64,000 nucleotides of DNA from Acidobacteriota bacterium (GTDB lineage: Bacteria > Acidobacteriota > Terriglobia > Acidiferrales > UBA7541). Of this stretch, positions 35,078 through 42,891 are shown piece by piece. Position numbers and translations under genes: made by a program. Numbering within the stretch: position 1 is the stretch's first letter; the number at the start of each line of letters is the position of its first letter. The notes under the pieces were generated by a model. That model was not told the origin of the DNA. It was given only the letters and a program-made list of their open reading frames with translations, and did no database searches. The stretch lies in assembly GCA_003167215.1 (NCBI GenBank), contig PMTV01000057.1:56450-120449 (forward strand), written 5' to 3'.

Positions 35078-35893
35078 TCAGGGCTGCTGCACGGTGCGAC
35101 GACGAGACGCAGAGGACGCTAGAGAATCGGTGGGGTCGGGGTAATCCAGAGCGACGAGGTAAAGTCCTTCCGGCGGGACGGTAGGGCCGGAGCGGGAGCG
35201 GTCGCGCAGCTCGAATATTTGCGGGATGTCGCTCGGCGAGAGACGGCCTTTGCCGACGTCGATTAGCGTGCCGACAATTTTGCGCACCATGTAACGGAGA
35301 AACGAACGGCCGCGAACTACGTAGTGGATTTCGTCAGAGTCGGGCGGACGGATGATCTCCGAGGAATAGATCAGGCGGAGCATGTCGCGCTCGGCGTCGT
35401 CGTCTTCGGAACCTGAGGATGCGGCGAAAGACGTGAAATCGTGCTCGCCTTCGAAAAGGCGCGCGGCCGCGGACATGGCAGCTTCATCGAGCGGCCAGGG
35501 ATAGTGAAGGGCGCGGCGATAGTCGAAAGGTGGGAGAACGCGGCCACGATAAATGCGATAGCGATACGTTTTTCCCTGGGCCAGCCAGCGCGAATGGAAA
35601 TCGTGCCCCACCTCTTCGCAGGTGACAATGCGAATCGAGGGGGGCAGAAGTGCGTTGAGCGCGCGCTGGAATTCTTCGGCTGACAGAAGCGAAGCTGTTT
35701 TGAAATGGCCGACCTGTCCGAGCGCGTGGACGCCTGCGTCGGTGCGGCTGGCACCGTGCACAACAATTCTCTCTTGGGTGATTTTTCGCGCGGCGGCATC
35801 GATTTCGCCTTGAATCGTCGGGAAGCCGGGCTGGAATTGCCAACCGTGGAAGTCCGCGCCGTCGTAGGCGATTGTGAGCTTGATGTTGCGCAT
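35078..35893 (-). CDS. truA: tRNA pseudouridine(38-40) synthase TruA
   Basis: Isomerises uridines 38-40 of the tRNA anticodon arm to pseudouridine. 271 residues, normal length. Motifs: NIKLTIAYDGADFHGWQFQP, the catalytic-Asp block VVHGASRTDAGVHALGQVGH, and RSFLRYMVRKIVGTLIDVGK near the C-terminus. ATG at 35893. A repeat copy (R4) lies 37 bp upstream and a GTAG hairpin (S4) 74 bp downstream. It precedes no clear operon partner. Confidence 0.96.
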   Translation of the reverse strand: MRNIKLTIAYDGADFHGWQFQPGFPTIQGEIDAAARKITQERIVVHGASRTDAGVHALGQVGHFKTASLLSAEEFQRALNALLPPSIRIVTCEEVGHDFHSRWLAQGKTYRYRIYRGRVLPPFDYRRALHYPWPLDEAAMSAAARLFEGEHDFTSFAASSGSEDDDAERDMLRLIYSSEIIRPPDSDEIHYVVRGRSFLRYMVRKIVGTLIDVGKGRLSPSDIPQIFELRDRSRSGPTVPPEGLYLVALDYPDPTDSLASSASRRRTVQQP

Positions 35894-35929
35894 TTGCTCG
35901 GTACAACTCGTTGAACTTCTCCGCCACGG

Positions 35930-35991
35930 GGCTTCAGGGGTTAAAACCCCTGAAGAACTGCAGCGGCTTACGGCGGGGTTGAAACCCCGCC
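35930..35991. repeat. Palindromic repeat copy R4
   Basis: Palindromes GCTTCAGGGGTTAAAACCCC (35931-35950, extended to TGAAG) and GGCGGGGTTGAAACCCCGCC (35972-35991). The pair differs from R3 by compensating changes on both arms of each stem (GGGGCT..AGCCCC to GGGGTT..AACCCC), evidence that base pairing is preserved. Confidence 0.85.
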
Positions 35992-36084
35992 CTTCCGTTT
36001 ATCTCACCAACTGATGAGATTATCGCACGCGTGGCGGTCGAATCGCTTAACTGCGTGGCGAAGCTCGGGAGCCGTGGACTTAAT

Positions 36085-36672
36085 CTACAGGCTGCGGCGG
36101 AGGTAGCGGGAGCCCGGCCGTGTGGGCATGCCTCCGGCACGGCAGAGCGGGCATTCGTCGGGCTCGTAGCTCGGGACGTCCATTTCCAGCAGGGCGCGCG
36201 CGGGGACATTCAGTTCGAGGCGGCCGCCGCTGCGGTCAATCAAGGCGCCGGCGGCGACGACGAGGCCACCTTCCTCTTCCACGACGCCGATAGTTTCGCG
36301 GGTTGAGCCACCTGTGGTCCAGACATCCTCGATTACGAGGACCCGTTCTCCAGGCTTCAGTTCGAAGCCGCGGCGCAGAGCCATCTGGCCGGAGCGGTCA
36401 CGTTCGACGAAGAGCGAGCGGACGCCGAGAGCACGCGCGACTTCGTACCCGACGAGAATGCCGCCTAGCGCCGGCGAAACGACGCAAGCGACAGAATGTT
36501 CCTTGAAAAGGTCGGCGAGCGCGCGGCCCAGTTGTTCAGCGTGCTGAGGATGTTCGAGGACGAGCGCACATTGGATGTAGGTGGCGCTGTGGCGTCCGCT
36601 GGAAAGTTCGAAGTGGCCGGTGCGGACGGCGCCTACTTGTTCGAGAAGTTTTACAATTTCTTCGCGGTTCAT
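36085..36672 (-). CDS. pyrE: Orotate phosphoribosyltransferase
   Basis: Makes orotidine 5'-monophosphate from orotate and PRPP in pyrimidine synthesis. 195 residues from the ATG at 36672 (MNREEIVKLLEQVGAVRTGH); two upstream in-frame ATGs would add 7 or 22 residues that do not resemble the family. Motifs: FELSSGRHSATYIQCALVLE, SPALGGILVGYEVARALGV, and the PRPP loop ERVLVIEDVWTTGGSTRETI. The C-terminal CPLCRAGGMPTRPGSRYLR is the extension seen in thermophile- and Acidobacteria-type PyrE. Confidence 0.95.
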   Translation of the reverse strand: MNREEIVKLLEQVGAVRTGHFELSSGRHSATYIQCALVLEHPQHAEQLGRALADLFKEHSVACVVSPALGGILVGYEVARALGVRSLFVERDRSGQMALRRGFELKPGERVLVIEDVWTTGGSTRETIGVVEEEGGLVVAAGALIDRSGGRLELNVPARALLEMDVPSYEPDECPLCRAGGMPTRPGSRYLRRSL

Positions 36673-36821
36673 AGCGCCTGCTGCCGACGTCATAGAACGC
36701 GGGCGTCCCCGGCAGTGTGGCGCATAGCCTAAAGGCACAGGCGAGAAGTGTCAATGCAAACGTGGTCCTGGTACATGACCTGCGACTGTGGCGTCAGGTT
36801 TCCGTTACAATCATCGCGATC

Positions 36822-37544
36822 ATGTCAACCTATCTGCTGATTCATGGCGCCTGGCACGGCGGCTGGTGTTGGCGTAAGGTTGCGCCACTGCTCGAAGCCA
36901 AGGGCCACAAGGTTCTCGCGCCGGATTTGCCGGGGCACGGAGATGACAGGACGGCTACTGCGACCGTTACGCTTAAAAGCTACACCGACCGCATTTGCGA
37001 AATCGCCAACGCGCAAACCGAGCCGGTGATTTTGGCCGGCCACAGCATGGGTGGCGTTGCCATCACGCAGGCCGCCGAGAATTGCCCAAAACAGATTGGA
37101 GCGCTGGTTTACGTGTGCGCGTTTTTGCCGCGCAACGGCGACTCGCTTATGACCTGGGCATCGCAGGATCAGGAAAGCATGGTCAACCCGTCCACGACGG
37201 ATCAGCGGGCGGATGGAACTATCGACTTCAAGCCGGAACGCAGCCGCGAAGCGTTTTACGGCAATTGCGGAGAGGATGACGTGGCGTTTGCCCAGTCACG
37301 CCTTTGCGCCCAGTCGGGCGCGCCTCTTGGAACGCCGGTAGTAACGACGGCAGAGCGCTGGGGCCGAATCCCGCGCTATTACATTGAATGCGCTCGCGAC
37401 CGCGCAATAACGCTCAAGTTGCAGCGAGAGATGCAGAAGGCATCGCCATGCCGGGAGACGTTTTCCATCAACACGGATCATTCGCCATTTTTCTCTGCTC
37501 CCGAGCAGCTCGCGGATATTCTTTCGCGGATTGGAAGCGGCTGA
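36822..37544 (+). CDS. Alpha/beta hydrolase (EstC/salicylate-esterase-like)
   Basis: 240 residues from the ATG at 36822. A small alpha/beta hydrolase: oxyanion region LLIHGAWHGGWCWRKVAPLL, nucleophile Ser in VILAGHSMGGVAITQAAENC, and the late His in FSINTDHSPFFSAPEQLADI. This is the short esterase type related to plant methylesterases and bacterial EstC. Substrate unknown. TACAAT at 36806-36811 lies only 10 nt before the ATG, as in the aldehyde dehydrogenase at 33310-34914. Divergent from pyrE. Confidence 0.9.
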   Translation: MSTYLLIHGAWHGGWCWRKVAPLLEAKGHKVLAPDLPGHGDDRTATATVTLKSYTDRICEIANAQTEPVILAGHSMGGVAITQAAENCPKQIGALVYVCAFLPRNGDSLMTWASQDQESMVNPSTTDQRADGTIDFKPERSREAFYGNCGEDDVAFAQSRLCAQSGAPLGTPVVTTAERWGRIPRYYIECARDRAITLKLQREMQKASPCRETFSINTDHSPFFSAPEQLADILSRIGSG

Positions 37545-37595
37545 AGACACGGACTATGTGTGCATATCGTAAAATGACTCATTTCGACCAAGACC

Positions 37596-37625
37596 GGTAG
37601 TGTCCTAGTTTGCCTTTAGGACACT
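37596..37625. repeat. GGTAGTGTCCTA hairpin, left flank of a one-gene segment
   Basis: AGTGTCCTA (37599-37607) pairs perfectly with TAGGACACT (37617-37625) around a 9-nt loop, preceded by GG. A related hairpin lies at 38570-38605 on the other side of the membrane protein gene. Confidence 0.7.
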
Positions 37626-37770
37626 CAGTTGCAATGCGGAGGCAACTGCCGCTAATGTATTGCCGCCCAGCTTCCCAAGATCAAAAGCTATTCGCTGTTG
37701 CGGGCGCGACGCTGCGAGGAGATCGGCGGTGCCAAAAACTCGTGAGTTCAATACACAGGACGAGAGTTAA

Positions 37771-38523
37771 ATGGCGGTTGGCAATGTGGGGATTGCCGCT
37801 CGTTCGAACACCAGCGTGACACGCGGTTTCAAGACTTTTCTCGGCCGCTACTTTTATTTTTGCATGGCGCTGCTGATGGGCGCACTTTCGCTGTGGGGCT
37901 TCAGCCATACGGTCGATGCCCGCCTGTTGCACGCCAGGCCGCCAAGACCAGTCCTGCTGTGGTTTCACGGCGTGGCGTTCTCGGCCTGGATCGTGCTGTT
38001 CATCACGCAATCTGCCTTAGTGCGCGTGCGCAAGGTCAGCGTACACCGCACACTGGGCTGGCTTGGCGCGGCACTGGCGGCGACCATGGTCGTGTCGGGC
38101 TTCGTCGTGTCGGTGGTTATGATACGGTTCGACGTGACCGTGCTCAACCTGAAGAACGTTGCGCGGTTCCTGCCGATTCTCTGGTGCGACATGTTTATCT
38201 TCGGTGCGTGCATGGCATTGGCGATCTATTTCCGAAAACGGCCCGAATACCATCGTCGCCTGGTTTTCATGGCCAGTTGTCAACTCATGCAAGCCGCCTT
38301 CGTCAGATTTCATTACATCGGTTTCCACGATCTGTTCTATCCAGCGCTCGATGTGCTGATCGTGGCCGGAATGTTGCGCGACCTTGTAGTGGACCGCCGA
38401 GTCGGCAAGGTCTATCTCTACGTTTTTCCGGCGATGATTGCGCTGCAAGCCTTTGCGAGTTACCTGGAGCGGGTAAATCCGAGCTGGTGGAAAGCCACAA
38501 CGCAGACGATTTTAGGACTGTGA
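37771..38523 (+). CDS. Multi-pass membrane protein of unknown function
   Basis: A 250-residue protein with about six or seven hydrophobic helices (FFYFCMALLMGALSLWGFSH-like first helix; FHGVAFSAWIVLFITQSALV; LGWLGAALAATMVVSGFVVS; FLPILWCDMFIFGACMALAI; then FPAMIALQAFASYL). Between helices are short basic loops with HRTLGWLG and EYHRRLVFMASCQLMQAAFV, where His residues recur; similarity to DUF2306-type heme/membrane proteins is possible but not established. It sits alone between two GTGTCCTA hairpins (37596-37625, 38570-38605), which may mark a mobile segment. Confidence 0.75.
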   Translation: MAVGNVGIAARSNTSVTRGFKTFLGRYFYFCMALLMGALSLWGFSHTVDARLLHARPPRPVLLWFHGVAFSAWIVLFITQSALVRVRKVSVHRTLGWLGAALAATMVVSGFVVSVVMIRFDVTVLNLKNVARFLPILWCDMFIFGACMALAIYFRKRPEYHRRLVFMASCQLMQAAFVRFHYIGFHDLFYPALDVLIVAGMLRDLVVDRRVGKVYLYVFPAMIALQAFASYLERVNPSWWKATTQTILGL

Positions 38524-38569
38524 ATCGAGCGCAGCTATTGATCAGCGAAGGTTCGGTCGCTGGGCATTC

Positions 38570-38605
38570 GGTAGCGTCCTAACAAATCCAAATTAGGACA
38601 CCACC
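38570..38605. repeat. GGTAGCGTCCTAA hairpin, right flank of a one-gene segment
   Basis: GGTAGCGTCCTAA (38570-38582) and TTAGGACACCACC (38593-38605) form a 13-bp stem with two mismatches around a 10-nt loop. Together with the hairpin at 37596-37625 it brackets the membrane protein gene. Confidence 0.7.
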
Positions 38606-38620
38606 CTAAGACCGAGGAAA

Positions 38621-38649
38621 TTGACACGAAAGCGAGGGTCGGATACTCT
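38621..38649 (+). promoter_or_regulatory. Promoter of rpsT
   Basis: TTGACA (38621-38626), 17-bp spacer, TACTCT (38644-38649), 35 bp before the rpsT ATG. The position fits a short leader with AAGGAG 5-6 nt before the start. It begins 16 bp after the right-hand GTGTCCTA hairpin. Confidence 0.65.
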
Positions 38650-38683
38650 CGATGATTGAAATAAAACTACTAAGGAGTAATGA

Positions 38684-38989
38684 ATGGCTCAGGGTGGGGC
38701 GGTAAAGCACAAGAAGAAGACCAAATCGGTATTGAAGAATATTCGGCAAGCGGAGCACCGGCAGGCCGTGAATCGGATGAATCGCACGCGGGTGCGAACG
38801 GCGATACGTCGGATGCGTGCAGCGATCACAGCCGGAGACGCACCGGGCGCGGAGAAGCTGGCTTCCGCGACTTTTTCCGAGGTGGACAAGGCGATTCGCA
38901 AGAGGACGCTGACCGAGAATACGGCGAACCGGTACAAGTCGCGCTTGACGCTGGCGTTGAATGCGCTGAAGAACAAGAAGAAGGCGTAA
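38684..38989 (+). CDS. rpsT: 30S ribosomal protein S20
   Basis: Binds 16S rRNA in early 30S assembly. 101 residues; highly basic with KHKKKTKSVLKNIRQAEHRQ, NRTRVRTAIRRMRAAITAGD, ENTANRYKSRLTLALNALKN, all standard for S20. The N-terminus is about ten residues longer than in E. coli (MAQGGAV). The ribosome-binding site AAGGAG precedes the ATG and a good promoter lies upstream. A terminator follows directly. Confidence 0.97.
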   Translation: MAQGGAVKHKKKTKSVLKNIRQAEHRQAVNRMNRTRVRTAIRRMRAAITAGDAPGAEKLASATFSEVDKAIRKRTLTENTANRYKSRLTLALNALKNKKKA

Positions 38990-39014
38990 ACAGAAGAGAT
39001 TTTTTCGCGGGATT

Positions 39015-39047
39015 GTGGGCGCTCCGATGTTTGGGGCGCCTATTTTT
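39015..39047 (+). terminator. Rho-independent terminator of rpsT
   Basis: Stem GGCGCTCC/GGGGCGCC (one G-U pair) around a 7-nt loop, followed by TATTTTTTT on the plus strand, about 25 bp after the rpsT stop. Confidence 0.8.
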
Positions 39048-39070
39048 TTGCGTGTCCGCGATATTGGGGC

Positions 39071-39106
39071 AAAACAAAACGGGCACAACCTTCGCAGATT
39101 GTGCCC
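39071..39106 (-). terminator. Rho-independent terminator of carD
   Basis: Perfect stem GGGCACAA (39081-39088) / TTGTGCCC (39099-39106) with a 10-nt loop, followed on the minus strand by GTTTTGTTTT (39071-39080). It lies 23 bp after the carD stop codon, facing the rpsT terminator. Confidence 0.85.
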
Positions 39107-39129
39107 GCAGGAGAGAAACTTTTCGAGTG

Positions 39130-39651
39130 CTACTCCGGAATGGGCGCTGTCTCCGGCATTTGCAACTTGGCTTTGGCAAGCGCGCGGACGATATTTACTT
39201 CGACCGCTTGCTCGGATGTGTTGCGAACGGTGGCAAGTTCGCTGATCAGAAGATACTTTGCGCGTTCGAGCATCTTCTTTTCACGGAAAGAAAGCGGCTT
39301 GGTGCGGCTGAGGGCGACGAGGCCTTTCAAAACTGCGGCCACTTCCATCAGCGAACCTGTCCGCATGCGATCCGAATTTTCCTTGAAGCGATGCTTCCAG
39401 TCATGGTGCGAAGCCGAGCGGCCCTTCTCGAGAAATCCAAGGACGGCTGCTGCTTGAGTGTTACGGATGATCGGGCGCAGGCCAACGCAATCGACGTTGG
39501 ACTGCGGAACCATTACTTTCAAACCGCTCGAAGCGATTTTCAACATGTAATACCGCTCCGATCTGCCGTTCAGGTAGCCGTAACTTATCTGTTCGATAAT
39601 CCCTACGCCATGGTTCGGATATACGACTTTTTCGCCTAGCTTGAATTCCAT
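39130..39651 (-). CDS. carD: CarD-family RNA polymerase-binding regulator
   Basis: CarD-type proteins bind the RNA polymerase beta subunit and stabilise open promoter complexes, notably at rRNA promoters. 173 residues: the N-terminal Tudor-like RNAP-interacting domain MEFKLGEKVVYPNHGVGIIE, QISYGYLNGRSERYYMLKIA, and the helical C-terminal DNA-binding part with TGSLMEVAAVLKGLVALSRT, PLSFREKKMLERAKYLLISE. Own terminator and convergent with rpsT. Its short length and single domain match the Mycobacterium/Thermus type. Confidence 0.96.
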   Translation of the reverse strand: MEFKLGEKVVYPNHGVGIIEQISYGYLNGRSERYYMLKIASSGLKVMVPQSNVDCVGLRPIIRNTQAAAVLGFLEKGRSASHHDWKHRFKENSDRMRTGSLMEVAAVLKGLVALSRTKPLSFREKKMLERAKYLLISELATVRNTSEQAVEVNIVRALAKAKLQMPETAPIPE

Positions 39652-39802
39652 AGGTGGACAGCCCCCCCGAAGGGCATGATCAAATTTTAGGCAGATGCGA
39701 CGACGGCGTCAAGCGAATCTCGTAATATCAGGAAGGATAAAGGGGCCGGAAAGCGCTTTATTTTCACGGGAATGGCCCCCCAATTGCCCTATAATTGTGC
39801 TT

Positions 39803-40507
39803 GTGCTGATTCTGGCTTTAGACACCTCTTCACCCACCGGCAGCCTAGCGGTACTGCGCGATGAAAACGTTATTGGTGTGGTATCCACCCTCGCGGAAGA
39901 AACGTACTCTTCGCGGATGTTTCGCCACCTGGAATTCCTGCTGCAGGAGCTTTCGCTGAAACTCGATCAGTTCGATTTGTTCGCGGTGGCGGCGGGCCCG
40001 GGATCATTTACGGGACTGCGAGTAGGACTGGCTGCGGCAAAGGGCTGGGCCGAGGTGTACGAGAAGCCGGTCGTTGGAATCAGCGTGTTGGAGGCGATCG
40101 CAGCCCAATCATATTCCAATGCGACGGTGCTGGTGGCGGCGTCTGATGCGCGGCGAGGCGAAATTTATTACGGCGTGTACCGCCGTCAGAAGAATTCGTT
40201 AGCACTCGAAGACGAAGAGTGCGTTCTAGGTCCGGAGGAATTCCTGCGAGCGATTGGAGCCCGGCCCGGAAGCGCGGAATTCGCGATCATCACTCCATCG
40301 CCGGAAATGCTGAGCGCTGCACTGTCTCGAATTGAGATGGAGCGCGTACCGCTGCCGAGGGTCGAACGAGTTTCCAACGTACTGGCTCCGGTGATCGGGC
40401 AACTCGGTTACCGGCGCGCGCAGAGCGGAGCGGTTTCGGACGCGTTGACGTTGGATGCAAATTATATTCGCCGCACGGACGCCGAAGTTCACGCGAAGAG
40501 GCAGTAA
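39803..40507 (+). CDS. tsaB: tRNA t6A37 biosynthesis protein TsaB
   Basis: TsaB pairs with TsaD (48394-49515) in making N6-threonylcarbamoyl-adenosine at tRNA position 37. 234 residues from GTG at 39803 (LILALDTSSPTGSLAV; the usual TsaB start). Further motifs: FDLFAVAAGPGSFTGLRVGL, AAAKGWAEVYEKPVVGISVL and SDARRGEIYYGVYRR. TATAAT (39790-39795) ends only 7 nt before the GTG, so the mRNA may be leaderless if that box is used; a GTG two codons earlier is also in frame. Followed by rimI after 5 bp, the common tsaB-rimI pair. Confidence 0.93.
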   Translation: MLILALDTSSPTGSLAVLRDENVIGVVSTLAEETYSSRMFRHLEFLLQELSLKLDQFDLFAVAAGPGSFTGLRVGLAAAKGWAEVYEKPVVGISVLEAIAAQSYSNATVLVAASDARRGEIYYGVYRRQKNSLALEDEECVLGPEEFLRAIGARPGSAEFAIITPSPEMLSAALSRIEMERVPLPRVERVSNVLAPVIGQLGYRRAQSGAVSDALTLDANYIRRTDAEVHAKRQ

Positions 40508-40512
40508 CGAAC

Positions 40513-40959
40513 TTGAAGAGCCGCCGGGTGCAGGACGGTGATATTGAGGCGATTCTGGCGATTCAAGCGGCGTGTCCGGAAATCGCACAGTGGACGGCGT
40601 GGGATTACGATCGGGTGGCGCGGGGCGAAATGGCAGGGTGGGTGGGCGAAGAAGATTCGGGCATTGTTGGTTTTCTCGTTGCGCGAAGAGTGGTAAACGA
40701 GATCGAGATTCTGAATTTCGCCGTTTCGCCGAACACGCGCGGGCGCGGCATTGGCGCGATGCTGCTGCAGGACGCTCTGAGCTGGGGCAAAACATTTGGC
40801 GCAGTGCAAGCGATTCTGGAAGTGCGCGCTTCGAATGCCGCGGCGCTGCGTTTTTATGAGCGGCACGATTTTCGAACGGTTGGACGCCGCGCGCGATATT
40901 ACAACGAGCCTGCGGATGACGCGCTGCTGCTTGCCGCGAATCTTGCGCAGAACGGTTGA
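40513..40959 (+). CDS. rimI: Ribosomal protein S18-alanine N-acetyltransferase-like (RimI)
   Basis: A 148-residue GNAT acetyltransferase starting with TTG at 40513, 5 bp after the tsaB stop. The acetyl-CoA-binding motif A is ILNFAVSPNTRGRGIGAMLL and the C-terminal block is LEVRASNAAALRFYERHDFR, with the RYYNEPADDAL end characteristic of RimI. It acetylates the N-terminal Ala of ribosomal protein S18 in E. coli. The tsaB-rimI neighbourhood supports the assignment. The non-ATG start is supported by the tight spacing and the family's typical N-terminus. Confidence 0.9.
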   Translation: MKSRRVQDGDIEAILAIQAACPEIAQWTAWDYDRVARGEMAGWVGEEDSGIVGFLVARRVVNEIEILNFAVSPNTRGRGIGAMLLQDALSWGKTFGAVQAILEVRASNAAALRFYERHDFRTVGRRARYYNEPADDALLLAANLAQNG

Positions 40960-41064
40960 ATCCGCTTTGAGCCGGCGCTCGTATTTTTATCCTATTGGTT
41001 CCGCGGCAAAATTGTGATAAATGTTACGGACATGTGAACAGTCTTTCCAACCTGGAGGGAAAGG

Positions 41065-41334
41065 ATGCCGATCACGACACACGATATCCGGCAGGCGCTG
41101 TTGGAAAATGACCAGGAATTCCGCAGACTCGCAGAAGAACACTCCCGCTGTGAATGCCAGCTTCAAGACCTCGTAAAGCAAAGCTACTGGAACGTAGAAG
41201 ACCTGGCGCTCGAAGTATCCCTGAAAAAGATGAAGCTGCTTTTGAAAGATCAAATGGAACTGATCGTGGCGCGCCACCGCCAGAACCAGACGGTGATACA
41301 GGTCCAATTGCGCCAGAGACAGGTACACTACTAA
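41065..41334 (+). CDS. DUF465-family small protein
   Basis: An 89-residue helical protein. LLENDQEFRRLAEEHSRCEC, then EDLALEVSLKKMKLLLKDQM matches the DUF465 (YdcH-like) pattern: a helical hairpin with L..D.EFRRL..EH and the LKK.KL.LKD.M block. Function unknown; members are small and abundant in Proteobacteria and others. GGAGGGAAAGG lies directly upstream of the ATG. Monocistronic between rimI and psd. Confidence 0.88.
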   Translation: MPITTHDIRQALLENDQEFRRLAEEHSRCECQLQDLVKQSYWNVEDLALEVSLKKMKLLLKDQMELIVARHRQNQTVIQVQLRQRQVHY

Positions 41335-41452
41335 GCGCAGCGCGCGCGTTTGCTAAGCGGCCAGCGACACACTCACTTCTGTCGTACAATATCCGTGCAC
41401 TCAAAATTCATCGGGCCGTTTCATTTCCGAAAGCAAGGGTTCCCTCTCGCTG

Positions 41453-42073
41453 ATGGTAAAAGACGCGTACAAATTTGCGCTGCCTCCGCTGATTGCCGGC
41501 GCAGTGTGCCTGATCCCCGGCTGGAATCTGGCCGCGGAGATACTGATTTTTCTTGGTCTTTTCGTTTTTTATTTTTTCCGCGATCCGGAGCGAACAATTC
41601 CCGCGGAACCCGGGAGCGTGGTCTCTCCAGCCGACGGTCATGTGGTGCAAATCGCAGACGAATTGCTCGATTCAGTGATGGGACATCGCATCAGCATTTT
41701 TCTCGCCATCTGGGACGTGCACGTGCAGCGCTCGCCGGTGGCCGGAACGATCGCAGAAGTGGCGTACCGACCGGGAAAGTTTTATGCCGCGATGCGCTCC
41801 GCGGCTTCGGTGGAAAACGAGCAGAATATTATTACCGTGCAGACTCCCGGCGGCGCTTTGGTGTTCAAACAAATCGCCGGAGCGATTGCGAGACGCGTGA
41901 TATGCTGGAAACGCGCGGGCGAAACGGTTTCACGCGGCGAGCGCATAGGCTTAATTCGATTTGGATCGCGCGTCGATGTCTGGCTGCCGATGGAAGCTGA
42001 AGTCGTGGTGCGGCGAGGGCAAAAAGTAAAAGGCGGCGAAAGTTTACTGGCGAAATGGAATTCAACGGTATAG
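41453..42073 (+). CDS. psd: Phosphatidylserine decarboxylase
   Basis: Makes phosphatidylethanolamine from phosphatidylserine. 206 residues, the short archaeal/Bacteroidetes-type proenzyme. Two N-terminal hydrophobic segments (LPPLIAGAVCLIPGWNLAAE, ILIFLGLFVFYFFRDPERTI) precede the catalytic domain: SVVSPADGHVVQI, FLAIWDVHVQRSPVAGTIAE, and the processing site IRFGSRVDVWLP, where self-cleavage before Ser generates the pyruvoyl group. It overlaps the pssA start by 19 bp, so decarboxylase and synthase are made together. Confidence 0.95.
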   Translation: MVKDAYKFALPPLIAGAVCLIPGWNLAAEILIFLGLFVFYFFRDPERTIPAEPGSVVSPADGHVVQIADELLDSVMGHRISIFLAIWDVHVQRSPVAGTIAEVAYRPGKFYAAMRSAASVENEQNIITVQTPGGALVFKQIAGAIARRVICWKRAGETVSRGERIGLIRFGSRVDVWLPMEAEVVVRRGQKVKGGESLLAKWNSTV

Positions 42074-42888
42074 ATCCCATCGGCCCTGACGAGGAACGCC
42101 GGCGCCCCCGCCGCAACGGACGCCTCCGGCGCGGCATCTACATTCTTCCGAGCGCCCTCACCGTAGCCAATCTGCTTTGCGGGTATTACGCGGTGTTGGC
42201 CACGCTGGACGGACGGTTCGTTGACTTCGACAACGCGGCGATCGCAATTGGAGTTGCCTACCTGTTTGATGCGATGGATGGGCGCATCGCGCGTTCGATG
42301 GGAACCGAGAGCGCATTCGGACGCGAATTTGATTCGCTCGCCGACGTTGTCAGCTTTGGAATCGCACCGGCTCTTCTGGCATATGCCTGGGGCGTTCGTG
42401 CGCTGGCGGCCGCCAATGCGTCGGACTCACTGCACCTGACCCAGCTTGGCTGGCTAATGGGATTTATCTTTGTGGCCTGCTGTGCGTGGCGGCTCGCGCG
42501 ATTCAACATCCAGGGAATGGCACCCGGCGGAAATAGATATTTTGTAGGCATGCCCACGCCGGCGGCCGCGGGAATGATTGCGGCGACCGTGCATTTGCGC
42601 GACGGGCTGCCGATTTCAGACGTTCGCTGGTCGGCGTTGTGGCTGGTGCTGTTGGTTATACTCGGCGTATTGATGTCGAGTTCGCTGCGATTTTACAGTT
42701 TTAAAGATATTCAGTGGACGCGGCGGCGACCGTCGCTTGCCATCATACTGCTGGCATTGCTGGTGGGAGCAGCGGTGAAATTTTCCGGCCCCACTTTATT
42801 CACGTTGACGGCAGCATATACAGTTCACGGGCCGATCATGCAGCTCATCCGTTTTGTTCGACACCGCACAGCTTCACGGACCGCTTGA
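42055..42888 (+). CDS. pssA: CDP-diacylglycerol-serine O-phosphatidyltransferase
   Basis: Makes phosphatidylserine from CDP-diacylglycerol and serine; the product feeds Psd. 277 residues, multi-pass membrane protein with the CDP-alcohol phosphotransferase motif DAMDGRIARSMGTESAFGRE and FDSLADVVSFGIAPA (D-G-x2-A-R-x8-G-x3-D-x3-D). The N-terminus (about 25 residues) is charged and basic. It overlaps psd by 19 bp and is followed after 3 bp by the Asd-like gene. A hydrophilic N-terminal extension distinguishes it from the E. coli enzyme type. Confidence 0.95.
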   Translation: MEFNGIDPIGPDEERRRPRRNGRLRRGIYILPSALTVANLLCGYYAVLATLDGRFVDFDNAAIAIGVAYLFDAMDGRIARSMGTESAFGREFDSLADVVSFGIAPALLAYAWGVRALAAANASDSLHLTQLGWLMGFIFVACCAWRLARFNIQGMAPGGNRYFVGMPTPAAAGMIAATVHLRDGLPISDVRWSALWLVLLVILGVLMSSSLRFYSFKDIQWTRRRPSLAIILLALLVGAAVKFSGPTLFTLTAAYTVHGPIMQLIRFVRHRTASRTA

Positions 42889-42891
42889 AGC

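Noticed and set aside
38680..39639. A 319-codon plus-strand frame covering rpsT and antisense to carD
   Set aside because: It overlaps rpsT out of frame and lies opposite the CarD coding region and both terminators; composition is not protein-like across the join.
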